This document shows positions 1 through 7,439 of a stretch of 64,000 bases of DNA, one piece after another (position 1 is the stretch's first letter; each line of letters starts with the position of its first letter). The notes below the pieces were generated by a model. It was not told the DNA's origin, did no database searches, and saw only the letters and a program-made list of their open reading frames with translations. A program made the translations under genes and the position numbers. The stretch spans positions 124,001-188,000 of the forward strand of contig NZ_JAGDYP010000005.1 in NCBI RefSeq assembly GCF_017565765.1. The letters run 5' to 3'. Source of the stretch: Capnocytophaga bilenii. Lineage in GTDB: Bacteria; Bacteroidota; Bacteroidia; Flavobacteriales; Flavobacteriaceae.

Positions 1-451
1 CTTTAGTATTAAGCCAGGTGAGCCTAATACTTACGGGCTAGTGGGCTCTGAAAAGAATGCTATTGCGCCTCATAAACGTATGCTGAGCTCTATGGCGCCT
101 ACGATTGTAGAGGAGAATGGGAAGCTACGAATGGTAATAGGTACACCTGGGGGCTCTACGATTATTACTTCGGTATTGCAGTGTATGCTGAATGTATTTG
201 AGTATGGAATGACGATGCAGGAGTCGGTAAGCCAACCTCGTTTTCATCATCAGTGGCTTCCTGATGATGTGATGTTTGAGCCTAAGGGCTTTGCTCCTGA
301 GGTGATAAGCCAGCTAAAGGCGAAGGGGTATGTAACAAAAGAGGAGAACTTTGTGATTATAGGCAGGGTAGATGCTATTTTGGTGGATAAAGATGGTAAA
401 TTGGAAGGAGGAGCAGACCCACGAGGTGATGATGTGGCAAGGGGATTTTAG
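1..451 (+). CDS. ggt: gamma-glutamyltranspeptidase, C-terminal part (5' end outside window)
   Basis: The frame is open from base 2 to the stop at 449-451, giving about 149 residues of a C-terminus. Visible family motifs are RMLSSMAPTIV and GTPGGSTIITSVLQ, which match the small-subunit region of gamma-glutamyltransferases that binds the gamma-glutamyl group, and the ending GGADPRGDDVARGF, typical of this family. The enzyme cleaves glutathione and other gamma-glutamyl compounds and is normally exported to the periplasm or surface. The catalytic threonine and the signal peptide would lie upstream and are not in the window. A promoter and lipA follow on the same strand, so the gene is probably the end of its own transcript. 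Confidence 0.9.
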   Translation, partial: FSIKPGEPNTYGLVGSEKNAIAPHKRMLSSMAPTIVEENGKLRMVIGTPGGSTIITSVLQCMLNVFEYGMTMQESVSQPRFHHQWLPDDVMFEPKGFAPEVISQLKAKGYVTKEENFVIIGRVDAILVDKDGKLEGGADPRGDDVARGF

Positions 452-472
452 GACTTTTTTTATAGAGAGGTA

Positions 473-502
473 TTGTTAGTTTATAAAAAAGTTGTACTTT
501 TG
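473..502 (+). promoter_or_regulatory. Bacteroidota-type promoter of lipA
   Basis: TTG at 473-475 and TACTTTTG at 495-502 are separated by 19 nt. This fits the Bacteroidota -33/-7 pattern (TTTG/TTG, about 19-20 nt, TAnnTTTG). The lipA ATG lies 31 nt downstream of the -7 element. Confidence 0.6.
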
Positions 503-533
503 TGTCGTTTTTTAAAGATACAACAAATAGAAG

Positions 534-1391
534 ATGAATGTAGAAACTGTTGCTACTAAGCCAGATTGGATACGGGTAAAGCTTCCTACAGGGAAGAAAT
601 ACACCGAATTACGGAATGTAGTAGATAAATATAACTTACATACGATTTGTACTTCGGGCAGCTGCCCTAATATGGGCGAATGCTGGGGTGAGGGTACGGC
701 TACTTTTATGATTCTGGGGAATATATGTACTCGCTCGTGTGGTTTTTGTGGTGTAAAGACGGGACGACCAGAATCACTGGACTGGGAAGAGCCAGAGAAG
801 GTGGCACGCTCTATCAAACTGATGAATATTAAGCACGCTGTACTTACCTCGGTGGACAGAGATGACCTGAAAGATATGGGGAGTATTATATGGGCTGAAA
901 CGGTAAGAGCTGTAAGGCGTATGAATCCGCAGACAACTATGGAGACGCTTATACCTGATTTTCAGGGTGTGGAGCGTAATTTGAACCGTATTTTGGGTGC
1001 AGCTCCTGAGATTATCTCGCACAATATGGAGACGGTGCGCCGCCTTACTCGCGAGGTGCGAATACAAGCGAAATACGACCGCAGCTTGGGTGTGTTGCGC
1101 TACTTGAAAGAGAATGGTGCTAATCGCACTAAATCGGGGATTATGCTGGGCTTAGGCGAAAGGGAAGAGGAGGTAATTGAGACACTTCACGACCTGAAAG
1201 AGGCTAAGGTGGATATTGTAACAATAGGACAATACTTGCAGCCAAGCAAGCGACACTTGCCTGTAAGGGCTTTTGTAACGCCTGACCAGTTTGCTAAATA
1301 TAAGGAGATAGGTATGAGCTTGGGCTTCCGACACGTGGAGAGTGGTGCGCTGGTACGCTCATCATATCGTGCTCATAAGCATGTTTTATAG
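534..1391 (+). CDS. lipA: lipoyl synthase
   Basis: This 285-residue radical-SAM enzyme inserts two sulfur atoms into octanoyl groups on lipoate-dependent enzymes. Both cysteine clusters are visible: [12 protein letters not shown] near residues 39-50 for the auxiliary 4Fe-4S cluster, and CTRSCGFC (CxxxCxxC) near residues 65-72 for the SAM cluster. The C-terminal RSSY motif ([12 protein letters not shown]) is conserved in LipA and ligates the auxiliary cluster. Length matches the family. The ATG at 534 follows a good promoter, and a strong hairpin terminator lies just after the stop. It appears monocistronic and convergent with the Bat operon. Confidence 0.96.
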   Translation: MNVETVATKPDWIRVKLPTGKKYTELRNVVDKYNLHTICTSGSCPNMGECWGEGTATFMILGNICTRSCGFCGVKTGRPESLDWEEPEKVARSIKLMNIKHAVLTSVDRDDLKDMGSIIWAETVRAVRRMNPQTTMETLIPDFQGVERNLNRILGAAPEIISHNMETVRRLTREVRIQAKYDRSLGVLRYLKENGANRTKSGIMLGLGEREEEVIETLHDLKEAKVDIVTIGQYLQPSKRHLPVRAFVTPDQFAKYKEIGMSLGFRHVESGALVRSSYRAHKHVL

Positions 1392-1395
1392 GCAT

Positions 1396-1432
1396 AAAAA
1401 AGCGATAGCTGTTTAGTGGCTATCGCTTTTTT
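1396..1432. terminator. bidirectional terminator between lipA and batA
   Basis: Perfect 14-bp inverted repeat: AAAAAAGCGATAGC at 1396-1409 pairs with GCTATCGCTTTTTT at 1419-1432 around a 9-nt loop. A-run and T-run flanks make it work in both directions, as suits two convergent transcripts. Confidence 0.9.
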
Positions 1433-1453
1433 TGTTTGTAAGGTTCTTATTTA

Positions 1454-2455
1454 TTAGACTTCATTTCTGAATAAAGTATGCTTGAGTAGGAACTCTAATA
1501 GCAGTAATACACCTGCAATAAGTACCCATAATCGGAATTTTTCATCTACTTCGGTGTACTTAAATTCTTCTACTTTGGTAGTTTCCATTTGATTGATTTC
1601 ATCGTAAATTTGTTGTAGTTTTTGGTTATTAGTAGCACGGAAATAGCGTCCGTTGGTGGTTTTTGCTATTTTCTTCATTAGTGGCTCATCAATATCTACT
1701 TGTTGCATTCGGTAAATGATGCTTCCGTCTATATTAAGGGCGTAAGGTGAAAGTGCCATTCCGTTGGTACCGATACCTACGGTATATACCTTGATGCCGT
1801 ATTCAGCAGCGAGTTCGGCTGCCGTTTGAGGGTCTATAAATCCTGTATTATTAACACCATCGGTGAGAAGGATAATGACACGGCTTTTGGCTTTGCTTTC
1901 TTTTAGCCGATTTACGGCAGTGGCTAATCCCATACCGATAGCTGTACCATCTTCTATTTGCCCGTAAGTGAGTTCAGAAAGGGCGTTGAGGATAATGCTT
2001 TTATCGCTAGTTACGGGGGTTTTGGTATAGCTTTCGCCTGCGTAAATTACGAGTCCGATACGGTCATTAGGACGGTCTTTTACGAATTGAGAAGCTACTT
2101 TCTTGAGGGCTTCGAAGCGGTTGGGTTTAAGGTCTTGCGATAGCATACTTGCTGATACGTCAATAGCCATTACTATATCTATGCCTTCGGTTATCTTGGT
2201 TTTTGCACTTTCTGAGCGCGTTTGGGGGCGTGCTAAGGCTATGATTAGTAGGGTTACGGCTATTATCCTGAGCAAGAATAGCAGGTGGTAAAGCTGATTG
2301 TAGAGGCTTTTTGCTCTTTTGAAAGCTACGGTGGAGGAGATGGTAACGCTGGGTTTTGACTTTTTATCCCAAAAGAAATGCCATAATATCATCAATGGCA
2401 GTAGTAATAAAAGCCAAAAGAACTGGGGGTGAGCAAATATAATATTCTTGAACAT
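1454..2455 (-). CDS. batA: BatA-like von Willebrand factor A domain membrane protein
   Basis: 333 residues. Two hydrophobic segments near the N-terminus (about residues 11-27 and 58-76) and one at the C-terminus (about 305-325) bracket a VWA domain. The metal-ion-dependent adhesion site is visible as DVSAS near residue 98, with the threonine of the second motif in TPVTSD and the acidic LLTDG further on. BatA proteins belong to the Bacteroides aerotolerance group, linked to envelope stress and oxygen tolerance. It is the last gene of the moxR-to-batA minus-strand operon, 23 nt after the preceding BatD-like gene, and ends at the bidirectional terminator. Confidence 0.88.
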   Translation of the reverse strand: MFKNIIFAHPQFFWLLLLLPLMILWHFFWDKKSKPSVTISSTVAFKRAKSLYNQLYHLLFLLRIIAVTLLIIALARPQTRSESAKTKITEGIDIVMAIDVSASMLSQDLKPNRFEALKKVASQFVKDRPNDRIGLVIYAGESYTKTPVTSDKSIILNALSELTYGQIEDGTAIGMGLATAVNRLKESKAKSRVIILLTDGVNNTGFIDPQTAAELAAEYGIKVYTVGIGTNGMALSPYALNIDGSIIYRMQQVDIDEPLMKKIAKTTNGRYFRATNNQKLQQIYDEINQMETTKVEEFKYTEVDEKFRLWVLIAGVLLLLEFLLKHTLFRNEV

Positions 2456-2478
2456 TTTAGTAATTCTATATTGATGTA

Positions 2479-4107
2479 TTATTCGGTTTTGAAAACTATT
2501 GAGCCTACTACCCTTTGAGCTATGGCTTCGGCTTGAGGATTATCTACATAAGTAATGAGCAGTTGCTGCAAGGCATTGTTCTCTGTAAAGCTATAAAGTT
2601 CATAAGAGGCTATGAAACTATTTCCTTTTACATCGGGGATTGTCATCTTGCCGTATACTTTTATACCTTTGGCACCTGTAGCGGAGGTGTATTCTTCTTG
2701 CAAGGTAGTAATGTTTTTAGCTCCTGCTTTGTCTAACTGCGAGAGTACGATTTCATTTACCTTCTGAGGGTCTAAAGTAAGCTCTTGTTGCGCTCCTTGT
2801 TGGGCAGTGTTTTGCGTCTCTTTTTTGAATGTAATAATGTTGGTCATTATATACAAAGGAGCATTGAGACTACCCCAATAGAACGTTTGCTGGCTACCTA
2901 TGAGCGACTTGTATTCGGCTACATCTACAATTTGCTTACGGATAAGTACCTCTGGGGTAGTAAGTTCGGTAATAGGATAACCGTAATCACTGGTAACCCA
3001 TTCTTGATTATTTAGTTTTTTATAGTCGTTTAGATAGCTATCTGACAGCTGATTGTAGGCTATTATAAAGAGCGGTATCAGCAGTATAAAGCAAATAGTT
3101 CCTATAACCGCATAACGATTGTGCTTTTTGCGGCGCTCAGCTATTTTTATTATTTCAAGTGTAAAATTATCATTGATAGGCTGCCCCTCTACAACTTCTG
3201 TAGGGATAGCCTCTTTGGTTTTTATCACTACATTCTCAATGGTTTCACGGTCATACTCTGCGTTATTATCAGAGGGCTTACTTTTGGCAAACTTCACTAA
3301 GTCGGCATTTTGTAATACACGCTTTAAGTTGAGAATGGTTTCTTGCGAAAGGTTTAGTTTTCCCTCACTTTGCAGTAGATTGATTTTAGTGAGCAGTTCA
3401 TCGGTAGTACTTTCCTTAGCCAAAATATGCACTTCATCTTCTAAATATTCCTTTACAATATCGGTCAGACGAGTGTAATATTCCTTGTGTTTTGATTCTA
3501 TGAGGTACTTAGAGTTTTGTAACTCTTTGAGGTCTTGAATAGCACGGTCAAAAGGTAAGAGCTTTTTGCGCTTTTCTTCGGGTGAAAGTTTCTTTCTTCG
3601 GAAGACAAAAAAGTATGATAGAAATAATAAGGCAATTATTGCTAAAGCCCCCAACAGCCACCATAACCAAGCCATAGAGTTCGTTGGTTTAGCGACATTT
3701 GTAATAGGTTTTATCTCATACAGAGGCTGTTTAAGGGTATCTATGGCAACAGTGTGCACTTCTATTTGTAAGGAATCAAGATAGTAGTCCTTATCACTAA
3801 TACGCACTCTTTGGCGTGGAATGGTGTATTTTCCTTCGTCAAACTGTGTGAGGTAGTATTCTTTTATAAGTGTATAGCTTGCACCATTGCGGATAGTATC
3901 GGTATCACGTGCTTTTACCATCTCCAATGGCATAAACGTTTGCCCCTCAGGAAATGTAACTACATTCCCATTAGAGTTTTCTACCGATATTTTATAGTGG
4001 ATTTGTTCTCCTATTTTGATATTTTTGGTATTAGTTTCTACCTTTACTTCCTGAGCGTAAAGTATAGGGCAAACTAATAAAAATATACAATACAATAAAT
4101 GCTTCAT
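2479..4107 (-). CDS. BatD-like membrane protein of the Bat operon
   Basis: 542 residues. A signal peptide (MKHLLYCIFLLVCPILYA, then Q) leads into a periplasmic beta-rich region of about 130 residues like the N-terminus of BatD. A transmembrane segment near residues 147-168 ends in FFVFRRKK, followed by a charged helical cytoplasmic region containing YYTRLTDIVKEYLEDEV, which is seen in DUF4381/BatD-type proteins. A second transmembrane segment lies near 331-351, and the C-terminal 190 residues are extracytoplasmic and unassigned. It sits between a DUF58 gene and batA. The Bat role is by context and N-terminal similarity; the C-terminal half is not recognised. Confidence 0.7.
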   Translation of the reverse strand: MKHLLYCIFLLVCPILYAQEVKVETNTKNIKIGEQIHYKISVENSNGNVVTFPEGQTFMPLEMVKARDTDTIRNGASYTLIKEYYLTQFDEGKYTIPRQRVRISDKDYYLDSLQIEVHTVAIDTLKQPLYEIKPITNVAKPTNSMAWLWWLLGALAIIALLFLSYFFVFRRKKLSPEEKRKKLLPFDRAIQDLKELQNSKYLIESKHKEYYTRLTDIVKEYLEDEVHILAKESTTDELLTKINLLQSEGKLNLSQETILNLKRVLQNADLVKFAKSKPSDNNAEYDRETIENVVIKTKEAIPTEVVEGQPINDNFTLEIIKIAERRKKHNRYAVIGTICFILLIPLFIIAYNQLSDSYLNDYKKLNNQEWVTSDYGYPITELTTPEVLIRKQIVDVAEYKSLIGSQQTFYWGSLNAPLYIMTNIITFKKETQNTAQQGAQQELTLDPQKVNEIVLSQLDKAGAKNITTLQEEYTSATGAKGIKVYGKMTIPDVKGNSFIASYELYSFTENNALQQLLITYVDNPQAEAIAQRVVGSIVFKTE

Positions 4108-4167
4108 TTTCTTTATAATCTGTTTTTTTATTGGCAGATAAGCCTACTTTTTTATTGGCTAATTATC

Positions 4168-5031
4168 TTATCGCCTCTTAAAGTAACCTAACAATTTTTG
4201 TGTGTAACTCTCATCATTTCGGCAACTTACAACACCAGCCCCCGATTTCTGCCACAAGCTCTCAAAATAATTCACTGTTTCACGATAATAAGCAGCATAC
4301 TCCTTGCGTACCTGTCCTGAAGCTGTATTTACTCGCATCAACTCTCCTGTTTCGGCATCTTTTACCATTATATAGCCCAAATTAGGCAATTCTACCTCTT
4401 GAGCATCATAAACCCGTACACCCGTAATATCGTGTTTTTTTGCAGCTATCTGTATGGGCTTCTCATAGCCCGTATCCATAAAGTCCGACAACATAAACAC
4501 TATAGCCCGTTTTTTCATCACTCTGCTGAGGAATTGTAAAGCTTCGCCTATATTTGTTTTAAAACTCTTAGGCTGAAATTCTAAAAGCTCTCTTATAATA
4601 CGCAACACGTGTGATTTTCCTTTTTTAGGAGGAATATACAGCTCTATTTGGTCAGAGAAAAGAATTAAGCCTGTCTTATCATTGTTCTGAAGTGCAGAAA
4701 ATGCCAATGTAGCTGCAATTTCGGTGATAATCTCACTTTTAAACTCTTCTTTTGTACCAAAGAGCTCGCTCCCACTTACATCTACCATTAGCATCAATGT
4801 AAGTTCACGTTCCTCCTCAAATACTTTCACAAAAGGCTCGTTGTAGCGCGCAGTTACGTTCCAATCTATATTCCGAATATCATCACCAAACTGATACGGA
4901 CGCACCTCACTAAAGGTCATACCACGCCCTTTGAAAGTAGAGTGATACTCTCCTCCAAAAATATGATCAGAGAGCTTGCGCGTCTTTATCTCTATTTTAC
5001 GTACTTTTTTTAGTAACTCTTTTGTGTCCAA
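4168..5031 (-). CDS. DUF58 domain protein (VWA-like fold)
   Basis: 287 residues. The DUF58 signature VRPYQFGDDIRNIDWNVTAR is clear near residues 44-63, followed by a VWA-like core beginning LMLMVDVSGSELFG (DxSxS metal site). No membrane segments are seen, so it is probably cytoplasmic. DUF58 genes almost always follow moxR. Here a pRiA4b-like gene separates the two, with gaps of 23 and 31 nt, so all are likely co-transcribed. The exact function is unknown; by context it partners the MoxR ATPase as a substrate or adaptor. Confidence 0.88.
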   Translation of the reverse strand: MDTKELLKKVRKIEIKTRKLSDHIFGGEYHSTFKGRGMTFSEVRPYQFGDDIRNIDWNVTARYNEPFVKVFEEERELTLMLMVDVSGSELFGTKEEFKSEIITEIAATLAFSALQNNDKTGLILFSDQIELYIPPKKGKSHVLRIIRELLEFQPKSFKTNIGEALQFLSRVMKKRAIVFMLSDFMDTGYEKPIQIAAKKHDITGVRVYDAQEVELPNLGYIMVKDAETGELMRVNTASGQVRKEYAAYYRETVNYFESLWQKSGAGVVSCRNDESYTQKLLGYFKRR

Positions 5032-5054
5032 AACAAATTATAATACTAATGTTA

Positions 5055-5747
5055 TTACTTTAGTTGCCAATTATAAAACTCATAGTTATTCTGAGCATCG
5101 CTTATGAGGTCTTCATTTATACGTTCAATGTCAAAAGCATCTCTGTCCCAAGGCAATTCATAGCCTATTTCAGTAAGCCACTGTTTATAGTTATTATAAT
5201 CAGCTTTAGGCTTTTTAGTTTCTAATACTTCCAACATTTCATAATACCCCCATATTCCCCCACAATTTTCGGGCGGAGGACATCCTTTACCTTTCAAACA
5301 AACAGGGTATAACAAAGTCTCCTCATCAATAGCTTCTAGCACAACCTTATGCTCCCACGAATCTCCAAAATCATATTCGTAAATAATATAATCTTTTTCT
5401 TTTTTCAAAACATCTGAAAGTAAAGTAGTTTCTGCTTCCTTGTAAATATCTTTTCGCGAATGCATTAATACCGATAGCGGATCGTTAGGGTCAAAATCAT
5501 CATCTTCATCATCAGGAACATACCCCATTTCTTTTCCCATCTCCAAGTCCTCCACAGTTTTTATAAAAAGTCGTTGTTCGTTACGAGAAGATTTATAAAA
5601 CTGATACAAATGAGAATTTTCCCACAAGAAAAGAGACTGTATCACATAATGTAGTGTTTTAAAAGTGAGATTGCTATTCACCTTTACCCGTCTCCAAATA
5701 ATAGGCTTGGAAGAACCATCTAATGTTATTTTTAATGTATAAGCCAT
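5055..5747 (-). CDS. plasmid pRiA4b ORF-3-like protein
   Basis: 230 residues. It has the hallmark features of the pRiA4b ORF-3 family: PIIWRRVKVNSNLTFKTLH near residue 17, YEYDFGDSWEHKV near residue 126, and CPPPENCGGIWGYYEML near residue 161. The family is common on plasmids and chromosomes and has no firmly established function. It lies inside the Bat operon between moxR and the DUF58 gene, in the same direction with gaps of 31 and 23 nt. That place is unusual, since moxR and DUF58 genes are normally adjacent. Confidence 0.85.
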   Translation of the reverse strand: MAYTLKITLDGSSKPIIWRRVKVNSNLTFKTLHYVIQSLFLWENSHLYQFYKSSRNEQRLFIKTVEDLEMGKEMGYVPDDEDDDFDPNDPLSVLMHSRKDIYKEAETTLLSDVLKKEKDYIIYEYDFGDSWEHKVVLEAIDEETLLYPVCLKGKGCPPPENCGGIWGYYEMLEVLETKKPKADYNNYKQWLTEIGYELPWDRDAFDIERINEDLISDAQNNYEFYNWQLK

Positions 5748-5778
5748 TCCTATAATGTTAATTGTTAATGATTAACGG

Positions 5779-6780
5779 CTATGGTACTTCAATTGTATTT
5801 ACTATTTTATGGATAAGTTCTACCGAAGTGATATTTTCAGCTTCTGCTTCATAAGTAATACCAATACGATGACGTAATACATCAAATACTACAGCACGTA
5901 CATCTTCAGGAATCACGTATCCACGCCTTTTGATAAAAGCATAACATTTAGCAGCCATAGCCAAGTTGATAGTACCACGAGGTGAAGCCCCAAAGTTAAT
6001 AAGAGGTTTAAGGTCTGCCAAATTATATTTTTCAGGATAACGTGTAGCAAAAACAATCTCTAAGATATATTTTTCAATCTTCTCATCCATATACACTTCT
6101 CTTACCGCAGCTTGTGCCGATAATATTTGCTCCAAGCTCACTGTCTGATTCACTACCGCATAAGAATTACTAAGGTTATCCCTCATAATTTGCTGTTCTT
6201 CGTCCAGTTTAGGGTAATCTATCACCGTTTTCAGCATAAAACGGTCTACCTGAGCTTCGGGTAGGGGATAAGTTCCCTCCTGTTCTACAGGGTTTTGAGT
6301 AGCCATTACCATAAAAGGAGTATCAAGTTTAAAAGTAGAGTCTCCAATGGTTACTTGGCGTTCCTGCATAGCTTCCAACAAAGCAGATTGTACTTTAGCA
6401 GGAGCTCGATTTATCTCATCTGCCAATACAAAGTTAGCAAAAATAGGACCTTTCTTTATAGAAAACTCATTCTGTTTAATGTTATAAGTCATTGTACCAA
6501 TCACATCGGCAGGCAACAAATCAGGAGTAAACTGAATTCTGCTAAATGACCCGTGTACCGATTTTGCAAGCGTATTGATAGAGAGCGTTTTAGCCAATCC
6601 AGGCACCCCTTCTAAAAGAATATGTCCTTTACCTAAAAGCCCAATGAGCAATGCGTTTACCATATGTTTTTGCCCAACAATAACTTTATTCATTTCGGCA
6701 GTAAGTACATCTATAAATGCACTTTCTTTCTCAATCTTTTCGTTTATCTTGCTGATATCTACTGCAGTTCTTTGTTCCAT
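5779..6780 (-). CDS. MoxR family AAA+ ATPase
   Basis: 333 residues. Walker A GVPGLAKT lies near residues 59-66 and Walker B VLADEINRAP near 117-126, followed by sensor-like ATQNPVEQEGTYPLPEAQ, all diagnostic of MoxR. These ATPases act as chaperones for metal insertion or assembly and pair with VWA proteins. It is the first gene of the minus-strand operon and is served by a good promoter about 55 nt upstream. The ATG at 6780 is followed by a short, variable N-terminus as is usual. Confidence 0.95.
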   Translation of the reverse strand: MEQRTAVDISKINEKIEKESAFIDVLTAEMNKVIVGQKHMVNALLIGLLGKGHILLEGVPGLAKTLSINTLAKSVHGSFSRIQFTPDLLPADVIGTMTYNIKQNEFSIKKGPIFANFVLADEINRAPAKVQSALLEAMQERQVTIGDSTFKLDTPFMVMATQNPVEQEGTYPLPEAQVDRFMLKTVIDYPKLDEEQQIMRDNLSNSYAVVNQTVSLEQILSAQAAVREVYMDEKIEKYILEIVFATRYPEKYNLADLKPLINFGASPRGTINLAMAAKCYAFIKRRGYVIPEDVRAVVFDVLRHRIGITYEAEAENITSVELIHKIVNTIEVP

Positions 6781-6834
6781 ATATTAATTATTTTTTTCAA
6801 TATTTTCATTGTACAAATATTATGCCGCACACTG

Positions 6835-6863
6835 CAAAAGTACAAAATAATTTTAATCTACAA
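6835..6863 (-). promoter_or_regulatory. Promoter of the moxR-bat operon
   Basis: On the minus strand TACTTTTG (6842-6835) is preceded by TTG (6863-6861) with an 18-nt spacer, which fits the Bacteroidota -33/-7 pattern. It lies about 55 nt upstream of the moxR start. Confidence 0.55.
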
Positions 6864-6869
6864 AAACAA

Positions 6870-6899
6870 AATAACGCAGAGCTATTACTCTGCGTTATT
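6870..6899 (-). terminator. Terminator of the tRNA cluster
   Basis: Perfect 12-bp stem AATAACGCAGAG/CTCTGCGTTATT (6870-6881 and 6888-6899) with a 6-nt loop. On the minus strand it is followed by a T-rich tail, 39 nt after the tRNA-Arg 3' end. Confidence 0.8.
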
Positions 6900-6938
6900 C
6901 TGAACATAAATTTTAATACAAAATGAAACAAATTCTCG

Positions 6939-7012
6939 TGATCACGACAGGATTCGAACCTGTGACCGTCTGCTTAGAAGGCAGATGCTCTATCCAGCTG
7001 AGCTACGTGACC
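6939..7012 (-). tRNA. tRNA-Arg (anticodon TCT)
   Basis: A cloverleaf can be drawn by eye. Acceptor GGTCACG pairs with CGTGATC (one G-T), followed by discriminator A. The anticodon stem TCTGC/GCAGA encloses loop CTTCTAA, giving anticodon TCT, and the T-arm is ACAGG-TTCGAAT-CCTGT. The 3' CCA is not encoded. It is the last of three tRNAs transcribed together. Confidence 0.93.
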
Positions 7013-7082
7013 CCCTATACTCCAAAAAAAATATTCCAATAATGCAACTCATCAAGAAACATTAATGAAATATTATTTTTAG

Positions 7083-7157
7083 TCGGGGCGGCAGGATTCG
7101 AACCTGCGACCTCCTGGTCCCAAACCAGGCGCGATGACCGGACTACGCTACGCCCCG
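7083..7157 (-). tRNA. tRNA-Pro (anticodon TGG)
   Basis: Acceptor CGGGGCG pairs with CGCCCCG, discriminator A. The anticodon stem CCTGG/CCAGG encloses a loop with TGG, and the T-arm is GCAGG-TTCGAAT-CCTGC. No CCA is encoded. It is the middle tRNA of the cluster. Confidence 0.94.
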
Positions 7158-7187
7158 AATAATTAACAGCCTTTTTATAAAAAGATG

Positions 7188-7271
7188 CGGAGAGACTGGG
7201 ACTCGAACCCAGGCGACGGTTACCCGCCGACAGATTAGCAATCTGCTCCGTTACCACTCCGGCACCTCTCC
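7188..7271 (-). tRNA. tRNA-Ser (anticodon GCT)
   Basis: This 84-nt tRNA has the long variable arm of class II tRNAs. Acceptor GGAGAGG pairs with TCTCTCC (one G-T), discriminator G. The anticodon stem GCAGA/TCTGT encloses loop TTGCTAA, giving anticodon GCT. It is the first of three tRNAs and lies 41 nt downstream of a good promoter. Confidence 0.94.
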
Positions 7272-7312
7272 CACTATATGTTTAAGAACTTGTTTTGTCT
7301 CATTTGCGGTTG

Positions 7313-7343
7313 CAAAGGTACTACTTTTTTCATTACCTGCAAA
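7313..7343 (-). promoter_or_regulatory. Promoter of the tRNA-Ser/Pro/Arg cluster
   Basis: On the minus strand TACCTTTG (7320-7313) is preceded by TTTG (7343-7340) with a 19-nt spacer. Both elements match the Bacteroidota consensus, and the start would lie just upstream of tRNA-Ser. Confidence 0.7.
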
Positions 7344-7439
7344 TTTTTTAGCAACTTTTTTTCTTATTTTTTTATCTATTTTTATTAACTATCTATCTAT
7401 TAGATATTTATATATAATATTTTTTTCTATCCACTCCTG

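Noticed and set aside
7015-7257. Open frame of 80 codons on the minus strand
   Set aside because: It covers tRNA-Pro and most of tRNA-Ser; it is an accident of the tRNA cluster.
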